A DNA stretch of 64,000 nucleotides from NCBI GenBank assembly GCA_023238725.1, contig CM041547.1, positions 16,755,644 to 16,819,643 of the forward strand. Direction: 5' to 3'. Below are positions 23,609-35,600 of the stretch, piece by piece; the stretch's first letter is position 1, and each line of letters starts with the position of its first letter. The notes under the pieces were generated by a model. The model saw only the letters and a program-made list of their open reading frames with translations, did not search any database and was not told where the DNA came from. This DNA is from Scortum barcoo. Its lineage: Eukaryota; Chordata; Actinopteri; Centrarchiformes; Terapontidae. A program made the translations under genes and the position numbers.

Positions 23609-26600
23609 TGTGTGTGTGACAGCGGGGGGGAAGAGATGGTGTCAGAGCAGAGCAGAGGCTAACACAGTTCCAGCCACTGCCAGACACTATACCAACCATC
23701 ACAACATGATATATGCGCCAGAGAACGACAACTTCTGTAAATATATAGTTTATGGATGTTTGCATTTGTGAAGTGCGTTATATTTGGCTGAACTACTAGT
23801 ATGCGTACTCACCCTGGATTACAGTAGACTGCACAATAACATCTTCGCTTGATTATTAATTAATTCCAATTTGGATGCGTGTAAAAGGTTTGATAACACT
23901 TTTATGTATGAGTATTATTTTCCTCTTTCATCACTGTCCTCGAGGACCATCACTGAGATATATTAGTCACTGTGCCAGTCTATTAAGCTTGCAGCTGGCG
24001 CCCGCAAAGGATTTAAATAGCTGACCCAGGCTGTGTAGCCAAGGAATAAATATTGTGGCCAAGCAACTAAGGAATCCCAGAATGGGAACTTCTTGAATAG
24101 AGGTATTGTAAAAGATAATAATTTGGATCAACTCACTGGACATAATGCGAATGTTTTAAAGGGAAGAGACCTTGTGTCTAATTGGTATTTCACTTCTTAA
24201 GGTAATGTCAGTTATTTGTCCAGCCAACGTTTCTTGGAACTTGTGAAACCTTTGTCTAAATTCCTCCAGGCACATGGGGACAAACTATTTCAACACTTAA
24301 CAGACTCGGAGCATGATTAAAAATCCTGGTTTAGTTGGTGTGTGTTTCTCTTCCGAGAGATGATGGCAGACAGATTATAAACTGCTAAAAATGCCTCAGA
24401 AACACGTAAGAAAGTAAGACGGGGTATGTCCATGTCCATGTAACAGCAAGCTCCCCCAAATCGGTCCAAGCATCAGAAAAGAGCCAATATATCCCCCCTT
24501 CTGTCAACAAAGTGGACTGAGCTAATAAACAGAGCTGATTACATGTATCTTTTGTCTCCTACTGTAGTGTTTAGATTTTATGCTTTCTTCCATATTCATA
24601 TTCTGTCCTGGTGCCGTATTTATCACCACTTCTTGGAGAATGTAGGTGGTTTGGAAAAGCTGATAGTTGGAAAGATGAGGAAAGCCAGGAGTACATGGTG
24701 ATGTAAACCTGGCCTTAAATGCTTCTCTCTCCTTGTTGCATGTCGCTATGTTTGCTCATGCTGGTTGCAAGCTACAAAAGTAAGGTAGTTTTTTACCTTG
24801 ACTAACGCTGCAGTATGGAACAGTGTTTTCTTGTGTGTGTTTGTACAAGATGCAGTAGACATTCTAGTCATTTCACTGCTCCACGAGCAGTGGTGACATG
24901 TCAGGAAGCAGATTAATGTGACAAGAAAGGGAGTGAAGAAGAAACCTTCTTCCTTGTTAAAACAGACTAATCCCATTTCTTAGATCTTAAGGACACACAG
25001 AGCATCTTGGTGGGTAACACCTACTGTACCCAAACAAAGTTTCTGTTCATTTACAAACTCCACAGGGCAGCTTTAAGGGTAAAGTGCTTCCCTAAAGGTT
25101 GGGGGAATCACAATATCCATATTTTTAAAAGAACGGCCAATATTAATTCTACAGATGCTGGGATTCCCTGACTTTTAGTCAGAAAGAGTCAAGCTCCAAA
25201 GACACTGGATTCTACATTTTTTCCACCATGCACTTAATAGCATTTTCTTGTCTCCTTTTTGTTAGCCTGGTAAATGTCCACATCTTTCAAACACTTCACG
25301 TCCAGTTTGCAATGCAGGCTTTCTGCTGGGAATTCACAGTCTCCAAACCTAAACTGAAACTTGTTCATACTTTGTAGAGTCACAAAACTCTATGCAACTA
25401 CTTTCAAAGTGGTAGTCCTGATGAATAAACAGACTCTGATGTGTAAAATCAGCAGAGTGCCTTTTAAAAAGAATAAAGAAATACTCAGTGGAGTATTCTT
25501 TTGATATGTTAAGTGCAGAGAAAACAGCAGCCAACACTAACCAACCAATAAATATTGATCTATACATATAAATAGTATATAATAGTATATAAAACACATG
25601 CTGGCATTTAACCTTAGCTCTTTGTAGCAACGGTTACGATGGTAAAGTAGTAAAACGATTTATTAACTAAGCTGTAATGGTTGCAGTCACAAATTACTGG
25701 GCTTTACCAACTGCAAGAGTAGTCACAGTAGCTGAGCTAGAACAATTGTCACAACACCAAACTGTGACTGACCTGCAGGAGGAAACATACACACCTTCAA
25801 ATAACTGAGACCCACCTGGTTCTGAATGTAGGCATGAACCCTTTCAAGCATCCCCTCACAGGTGTACTCATAGGGCAGGAATGGCTCCACCTGCAAACAC
25901 AGATGTGCACACAGATGAAGAAACAGCCAGGTGGTGTGTATGTGTGTGTGCGTGTGTGCGCGTGTCAAAAGATCCAAGCTATTGTAATTACAGGAACTGA
26001 GCATCTGATAGTTAATCAAGGCTGACATATTCATTAGCGTAATTGTGAAAGGCTTATATCATGCCACAAGCCACACATTAAAATCAATGACCTAATACAT
26101 CACAGGTGGCAGCTTTGAAAATTGATTTCATTATTTTTAGTGATGACTACATCAATATGCCAAACAATGGATTGAACTGACAGCGGACCGCTGGTCATCC
26201 AGTGCTGAGCAGGCTGGTGTTTTTGTGCATTCTGGGTCCTTTGGGTGCAGTTATCAGTGTCGCTGTTAAAGCCTGTCACTCACCCTCTGATTTTAAATGG
26301 CAGGTAATTGATTAAAATTCACAGACAGAGCTCTGATCAATAGCTTTTCATCTTTTTTCTAGTGTTTTATGCAGACAGCTACGTAGGGAAGGCGAAAAAT
26401 GTGAGAACTCAGCGGCGACAGAGAGGTGATGTAGAAAAATGACTGCAGGTTGATATCTTTGGAGATAGGTTTATATTAATAACTGCATTTCCAACCCACT
26501 GTGGTTTGATGCCACCACTAATTCTGAAATACATCAGGATGGGATATAGTCCGTCAGGATTCCTAGTGCAGAACCTTGTATGAATCTCTCCCATGGTGGT

Positions 26601-29600
26601 GAGAGTGAGATCTCATTGTTGACTATCAGGCCACTAAAGCACTCAGGCTTTTAAATTGATAAATGGTTCCCTTTAGTGTTGTGTTCCTTTTAGCACTCTC
26701 TTATTACTTTATTTCATCTGAGTTTAATGAAATGTATCTGGCACTTCATCAGCTATTCCGCAATGCAATTTGCCTTTTGGGCATCTTTATATAATAGAAT
26801 CAGAGGGAGAGAGAAAAAAAATGCATCATAGAGGGCGATTTGAATTCAGCGGCGGAAAACATTTTTAAAATGACTGTGGAATTTTAACACCTCAAATGAT
26901 TGCATTGCTCGGCCACAAAAATATGTGACAAACACTCATTATTTCATGCCATCTCCCGTGACATAAAATGAAATTTCATCTACGTTTCTGAGGCGAGTTG
27001 CGCCCGGAGCAGCAGTGTCGGAAGAAAGGTGCACAAAGCCAGCTGGCAGGAAGGATCGGGCAGGAGTCACTGACATTTTAGTGCTTCTTTATCAGCTGCC
27101 TCATTTCCATCAAGCACTGTCACCATGATGCCATTAAAATCTGAGGCAACAGTACTTCAGACAGGCAGGCTGCTCTTGAGCTCGCTGACTGAAGAGGCTA
27201 ACATCGACAACAGAAATCCAAAACAAACCATTATGTGTAGCAAATACATCACTTTATAGAGGGATTTATCAAATTAAACATACACGTCGCATCACATAAG
27301 CTGAACTACTATTATGTAAATGTCAAATAAGTTAAAAGTATACTTGGACATTTTGGAAAATGCTTTTACCAGGAAAAATCTTTACCAGGAGTCAGACGAG
27401 AGATTGGATGCCACTTTTATGTTTGTATGGTAAATACGAGGCTACTGCTAGTACTTGGTTAGCTTAGCTTAGCACAAAGACTGGAGACAGCTAGCCTGGC
27501 TGTGACTGATAATACAATCTGCCTATCCGCACCTCTAAAACTCACTAAATCACAATCAGAATAAGTTTTCTTGGCCAAGTTTGTGCACACATACAAGAAA
27601 TTTCAAGTTTCTCTCAATGTACTTACACAAAACAATTTACAGAAGGATAAAAGAAGACGTACAGCCAAATACAAGGTTAAAAATACCTGAAGTATGAAAG
27701 GTAAATCTGGGTGAAAAAAAAGGATAAATGTGTAAATATATATATAAAAAGTACCAACATGAAATAACTATATTCCAGGTGAGTCACTGTTTCTGTAAAA
27801 TGTTAACAAATACAAATAGTGGAAAGAAAAAAAAAATAAAATGAATTAACATGTTATATAATGTTTGTTTAATTAATACAAAAACAAAGTGACCAGTTGC
27901 CAGGCAACCAACTGCAACTCCATGAAGTCACTGCTCTCAGCCAAGAAATAGTCAGTCCTTCTAGCGTCTTACATATGTATGTACAGATATGAGGGTGGTA
28001 TCAGTCTTTTCATCTAACTCTTGGTAAGAAAATGAACAAGTGCATTTCCAAAATTGTCACCCTCTTTTTTTAAAAACCCATACGCCACATTGTACATGGT
28101 TAGCATTTTAGTGTTATTAGTTTTAAACTATAACTTACAAGTGAGAGTTTGTTTGAGAGGAATATCACACCCCTGGTCAGGTTAGCATGTGTCCAATTAC
28201 AAATGACTGACGATATGCCCTTTTTTTCAAAGTGCACTGAAAACATGCTGTTAAAGGCCATGGGAAATAAACCTGCTCTTAGTTTTACCTAATCTTTGAA
28301 ATGTAAGGTGAAACTTGCCTGGTCAGCCTGCGTGATAAGTATTGTTTTTCCTTTTCCTCAGGATCCACTTCTTAAGCATTTACCAGAGCTGCAACTGGTA
28401 CTTCATTTTGCCTCTATCAGCAGGAAAACACAAGGTCTATTTAACACACCTGGCAGGTAGAGGCACACATGCATCTTGGCGCTGCGAGAGGCTTGGCGGT
28501 GGCTCGGTGTTGTTGTGGTGACAGATTGAGCACAGCGTGATTGATTAATATGATCTGCTGCGGATAATGCTCTCTGCCTGTGGGGCTGGCCTCTGGAAAG
28601 CTGCCATGTAAACCCAGGTGTGGGCACAGTTTACCTACTGAGCCGCTCAATATCTCAAGCAATTAGCAGCGCGGAGAGCAGAGAGGGAGCCAGCTAAGCA
28701 TTTTGTGGCAACGTCAGGATGCCATGATTAAGAGCTCTATTAGAGGCAGAGGGCTTCAAAGTGGGTCACTCCAAACTATGAACTGTGCAAGAGCAAATTA
28801 TTATTATTATTATTATGCAGCAGTGCGGTATAAAATTAGAAGACCATCATTTTAAATGAGCAATGCAACGTACATTGATCCTCATAATCTCACGGATGGC
28901 TGCGTCAAACTCCTCAGAGTTATTGAAGTCGACGGTGAAGACATGGGGCCTGCCGATATACTGCTCTGCATACGGATGCTGAGAGGAAACCTGAGGGAGG
29001 GATAAATGGGATATATTGCAATAAAACAACAACAACTGAGGTCAAGATCTGACAGTAATGTAAATGAACTCAATGAATATCTACTCTATTGTGTATCATG
29101 CAAAGTCTAAAATAGCTCAGTTGTTGTAATTGCATGGATATGTGGCCTGACTGGGAGAAATTAACTGACTGTACCAATGGTGTTAAAACACCACATTAAA
29201 CTGGTGATGTGCTGATAAAGAAAAAAGTGCTAATCAAATTAAAAAGGAAAAGAGCATCTACCTTCCTGGAGGTGGGCTTCCCTCTGAAGAACTCATGATT
29301 GAGTGAGCTGCGAGGGGGATCAAACTTCGGCTGTAGGAAGATGCAGCCATTGGCTATGGCCTCCAAAGGGGCGGGACCTTCGTAGGGGAACCCGAATCCA
29401 ATGAAAAGCTTGACAGGAAAATGAGAAGAAGCTTCATGAGTAAACTGAGCTGCTCATATCCAGGTCAGCACTCGTAAGACTTAGTTCAATTCTACAAAAG
29501 CATAAAAAGTTCAACAAAGCGTTTCACTGTGATCCAGATTTTGTGTATGCCAACATCTGAGTTCATAAAAGCTTCAGTAATAATCATCCCACCTTGGCCT

Positions 29601-32600
29601 TCCTGAGGAGCTGCTGCAGCTCCTGCTGGGGCAGCAGACCGTGGTTCTTGACAAAGGCAGGCACCTCTGGGGGACGCTGCGTCTCATAGTACACCGTCCC
29701 ATGGATCTCCATGTAGCGGTGCAGAATGGTCAGGAACTTTTCCCTTCCCTTTGACACATACGAGGGGTGGGCAAAAATGTATCATTAAAAAAGAAAAGGG
29801 AGGTCATCGCTGGCATCTAAATGACATTTTTTTCATTCCACAGTATACCTATTGATAAGTTTTGATTTAGTTTTAGCTTTCACTGCTCAAATTGTGTTTG
29901 TGCCACTATTTCACTCGACGAATGAAATAAGTTTTTCCTTGCAGTTTGGACAGAATATTTGACATTTTTGTGGATCAAACAAACTGCCTTACGTTGCTTT
30001 GAATCTCATATCAAAATGAACGAAAAATGCTGCCAATACCATAGTTATCAAATATGAGCCACCTCTTTAATTCAAAGTTAGCATCTGTTTTTATGAGCTG
30101 ATTACATTAACATTAAGCTTGGTTTGCTTGTCCTTCTTTTATGTTGGTGTATTTATCTCTGTTTACTCTTAAGTTTTTCCTGCAGCGCTGGTATTACTAT
30201 GACAAGTTAAATGCATTGAATGGACTAATCGACATTACAAACAAACACACTTGAAAGTGCAGAGGAGAAAAGCCCAGAGGTTGTTGAGGAGGGCATAAGT
30301 ATCACTCCAGCCTGAGAAAAAGCCTTAATTAGTTTAATGGAAATGAGTCAAGAAAAACTGGGGAGTTGAGTCTGCTCTTGTTAGTGTGAAAATCTTCATT
30401 TTGGTGACTAGTAACTGTCCAGTACCTGCAACATTAGGAAAGACTTAAATGAACGTATATCTTCTGTATTGCCCCGTAGAGACAATTTGCTTGAATCATT
30501 TCACCGACGAAAAACTGGATTAGTTTCTCAAAAAGTGTTTCTGGGGGAATGTCATGAATTATGCACTAATGCTATGTCTTCAAGGCATAAATCATTTATA
30601 AATGTCATCTGAGTGTTATTCCTCATTTTTCATTTTGGGCCTTTTTAATGTCTTCGAGCAACACAGAGATGAACTCACTCTCTCCTACTGAGAGGAAAAC
30701 TCCTAAAATATCAGAATCAAACATTACTGGATTTATGAGAACTAAAGTAAATTACAATTGTGATCGCTTCTTATAGTGAAAAGAAAGTATGACAAACCTT
30801 CTCAACTTCATTCATTTAATTAAATCTCTTAGAAATGCTGTAAATATTTTATAGGATGCCCATCTATGCTAGATTACAGTTCATATTTTTAGGAACAGAT
30901 CTAGAAGTTGGGAGATGTTTTACATATTTGAAGTCACTGTAAACAAGCCTCGGATGTTTTTAAAAATATATAACTTGGGCCTCCATGTATAAATTCATGT
31001 CAACATAACTAAAGTGGAACACATTTATAGGCAACAAGAAGTCCAGGTTTGAGTTTTGGCATCTGGAGAATCGATAACACCGGTGAAAAGCAGGTGTACT
31101 TACTTGAAGCTGTGTGGAACCATCAATGATGCATCATGGGATGATGAATACAGAATAGTACAGGGTGAGAACAGGAGTATGAGGAGGAGAGAAGTGAGCA
31201 CAGGGAGAGGCAGAGGAAAAGAGAGAATATAACATGAAGTATTAGTCATTTTCCCTCTCGTAGGACCTTTACAGGCCCCAAATCTCTCCTGTGAACCTCA
31301 AAACCTTGGTGGAGAAAGAGGCTGCAGTGAGGGGATATTCATTGTCTGGAGAGACCCCAACACTACTTGCTTTTTACACTGCAGTCTCTCTGACTCACAA
31401 ATGTTTAGCTCAAGTTGTTCTGAGAAACAGGGGATGTTATGGCAGTGTAGGAACAAAGCTGCAGTCAGATTCAATTGAACCAAACCTTGGGGGAGGCTGC
31501 AGCACACTTCAAAGTTACAGTAGGAGCGAGAAACCTTGCCAGTAGCTCGCAGGGAAAATTTACTCTAAACAAAAACAATTGCTCGTCTACCGTTACACTT
31601 CAGGCCAGATTCCTGAAGGAGTAACTTGTTTGCAGGAAATGTAACATAGTGGGTGTGTTTCAGTGAAGGTTTGCTGAGGAAAGTGGTATTCAAAATTTCT
31701 CCAAACTTTATGCTCATCCTGAATTTTTCAAATTCAGAGAAACATGCACTCCCTTATCTCTCATGTTAATGGGTACAATGTTTCCCCTAGATCAGGGTCT
31801 TTCAAAGTATGACACTGTGAGCCCCCCCTCAGACAAATCTGAACCAATTGCAGAGCTTTAGGGTCATAAACAGGAAGTTTAATGAGTTACTTAGTTAGCT
31901 GTGGACTTTGAAGCCCATATTTGTTTACATTTTGGTGCATTTAAAAGAATTCAAAATGAGCTATTAAGAAGAACTTAAGAAGTACTTTATTAATCCCTTG
32001 TGGGAAATTCTATTTTTTCACTCGTTTTCTTTCTTTTTTTTTTTTTTTTAATCTACACACATCAGCCTTAAGAACACACACACACACACAATCTTAAATG
32101 CAACTGGCTTTTTAGTTGATCGCAGTACAAAATATATATAATATATACATTTCATATTCTATAGAAGTACACTGAGGCTATAAAATACAAAATGATTTAA
32201 CAATAATAGTTCTTTGAAATATAAAAGTGCTGTGTTTAACAGAATAAACACTGTGCTCTGTGTTAATTTGTATTGAATTGAGAGCCTTGGAAGGCAAAGG
32301 ACTCATTGAAACATTGAAAACTTGAGTGGTCTTGAAAAGCACTCATCACTCACTGTTCTATTGAAAGGTGGTAAGGGCATACTTTTAATAGAGTCCTAAG
32401 TACCTAATTAATTACCAGTTTTATGTATGTAGCCACAGTGATACTCATGATGCCAACATGTTATGAACCCACTCTTTGTAAAATGATGTCGTCCTCTCAC
32501 AAATGAGAAACATGCAACATAGATATACTAAATTTATTGAGAGTTTTTGTAGGGGTTTTACAATACTGACCTTCCACATGCTGGCTTCTTTGCCATACAC

Positions 32601-35600
32601 TACAGCCATATTATTAACCTTGTTCCGCTGGATGTTTAGCCTCTCCGTCTCATTCAGCTCCTCCGCCACAAAACCCATAAAAGAGTTATCGGGAGTGTGG
32701 GCTGCCAAGGACAAACAAAGCAATTGGCTTACAACGTTACAAGTCCAATTTCATGTCTCAAAAAATGTGATTAAACCAAAAGGAGCTGTCGTTGAGATCC
32801 AAAGTGCTGCACATGTAGAGAATACAGAACAAAAAGAAGCACTATGGGAATCCCTCAGAGCTGAAATTCAGAATGCTCTGTTATGAATTATTGTTTCATT
32901 CATTGGTACGGCAGTGTACATTTAAAACATACATTTTGCAATAGTTTTAACACACAGAGAGTTTCGGATTGCAGCTTCAAGATGACAAATGGCACAAAAC
33001 AACAGCATGAGTGGTGGCACACACACAAAGGACATCTACTACAGCAGGGAGACGTCAAGTGGGAAAGAGACAGAAATGGCCCTTTCAGGCAATTTTCAAA
33101 CCTGAGATGAAAGCTGACATCTTTCACAGTGTCGGCTTTGTGATAACAGTAAGTATTTTGGAAGACAGTGGGGCTGCCCATTGTCACGGAATTAATTGGA
33201 GACTAGACAAACAGCAGAACAGTTTCTTTTGCTACCAATGTTGCCAAATATGCCGTATGTGTGCATCTTTGAACATTGCTGTGCATGTCTGCACTAGTGT
33301 ATGTCTGGCTGGTGGTGCTTTGGTCACAGTAGGTGGCTTTAGGCATCTGTGTGGGTACAGCTGTTCTGATCGACATTTCCTCTCAGTTTTGCGCCCCTGA
33401 AGCCTCGCCTGCTACGGCCCAAAGACTTAATAAGCTCAAACAATCTGCTCGCGTGCTTGGCCGCATAAACACAGGCCCACCCATGTATCAGAACACTTCC
33501 CAGAGGCAGATGCACATCCTCAACCTCAGTGAGAGCAAACAGGAAAATCTGTATGAGAGAAATGAAAGACCACATACGGAACATGGTCATGTACTGCTGG
33601 CCGTGGAGGTTCCAGTAGCCCCAGTTGGTTCTGTAGCCGTGCAGGGTGGCGTATTCTTCGTGGTTGTAAGCAGGCTCGGTGCCGAAGGTGTCAATCACTC
33701 GGATGTGGCACCTGGAACACAATGAGAAATAGGCTGAGCTAAAATTAGACTAAAGAGATCTCTTCCTTTCAACTAATACGATCATCCCTGAATGAGAGTG
33801 ACAAACATCAAAAATGTGAAAAATATATTGCACAAGCTTGATTTATTTAATCAAATGCAGCACACACATGTACAATAAGAATCCAAAATATCATGTGAGA
33901 GAGCTCATCTCTCAGCACAACAGCTGTCTTGTTGTCAGAGTCTTGGTTTGTAAAGCTGTCACTGGTGATGGAGCTGCATGTCCCCTGCCAGTCACCCCTC
34001 GCTGAGCAGAGCTCACACGGGCCTCAAGGTGAAACGTCTGAGGCTTAAATCACAGCCTTGTTTCAAAGCCACTACAAGGCCCTTTGCTGGAACAGATCAT
34101 GACACAACCTGACACAACACATGGACTGATATATTTGAAAGGAGATGCTTAACTTGTTTGTACGTAAGCTCTAAGATGCTAGTGAAAAAAAAAATCAGCC
34201 ACAAGAGGCTGAAGTTCACCACCACCACCCAATGTTTAAAATGGTACTGAAATGCTCCCTAAACGCAATAAATATTTTGTTGCGTTTAGGGAGCATTTAA
34301 GGAGCATTTGCGTTTAAGTATTGTAACATTACTGTCATGTCAGCAGTGCTTCTCCTATCACTGGGACACATATATTTCAATATATTCAATAACAACAAAA
34401 TAACAACTAACTAGTACCCTCTAACACTATAGTTTTTATTAACAGTGCCTTTTGCATATCAAGATTTCCAGATTTGGTTCCTGGTAGCTCAATGAGCAGA
34501 GTGCATGCCAGTGAAGCTTACTCCATTTGCAGCGGCCAATGCTTGATTCCAGCTCTGAGCCTTTTGTTGCTTGTCATTCCCTCTCTGATGTCCTCTCAGC
34601 TGTCACAATCAAATAAAGGCAAAACGACTCCCAAAAACTTATTTGAAAAAGACTGAAAAGATTCCTTAATTTACGTCAAGTTATGTTGAGTCAATTTGAT
34701 TTAAAACATGCCTGCTAGAACAGGAGGTAATGATGAACTTATTTTTTTGTTGTAATACTAATTTTGCTCACAAGAAGCTTATTTTCACTTGCCTCTCAGG
34801 GCTTCCTAACACTTATTATGTGTGAGTAAAATTCTCTCTGTTAATATGAAGTCAACACTACTACAGGGGAAAATTACACTCCTTTGACCACATAAGCGTT
34901 AAAACATCATAAAATGAGTGTCATCTGGGGAGACATTAACGCAACATAAACAGAAAAACTGTGATGGAACAGGGGAGTCATTATGTATTTAGTTTACAAC
35001 CAGCAGCCTGAGACAACAAGAAGAAAATGACATCAGCACTTTATCAGCTGTGAATATTCACACTGGGTAGTCAAGAATCAATTGATGTAATTCAATCTGA
35101 GAAGATTTATCAATGCCCTGCATCTCTAATCAGTGTCAGGGCTGGAGAGGAAATTAAAGTATTGGTCTGTCACTTTGTGACAGCCTGGTCGATCAGCTGA
35201 CCTTGGACTGATGCCGATTGGAATCGGCAAAGGTTTTCACTGCTGCCCTGCTAGGGCCTCGTTTTTGGGGAATTAAAAATGCAGGAGAGCCGGGGTGAAT
35301 TATAGTGAAAACAGTGAATCTGCGGCCTAATTATTTGAAGAACATAGCACCCTTCCCCTAAAACGTGGAATGAAAACAAACTACAACAAAGCTACACAAT
35401 TCAAGCTCCCAACTGTCTTGCACCTGACATGATCATCACTATTTTCACACTGCTATAACTTTTGCTTTCTTTCATTCTTGACCTGTTTCATAAATATACT
35501 TTTGTACTCAGAGTGCACTCTGTACTGCCCAGCAAGAACAAAAGAACAAGATCTCTGCATTTACAGACTGAACAGAGCCGCTGGATCATCTTGGTTTGTC

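Larger units (their letters stand above)
21799..25815 (-). other. mgat5b: mgat5b intron with (GT)n and repeat remnants
   Basis: No internal gene is supported. It holds a T-run at 22968-22984, a long (TG)n at 23551-23617, and a degenerate repeat at about 25140-25330 that resembles 48430-48600. AT-rich DNA fills the rest. Confidence 0.8.

Noticed and set aside
34476..34560. A functional tRNA gene
   Set aside because: The A and B boxes are diverged, the cloverleaf cannot be closed, and the following body and tail match a SINE.
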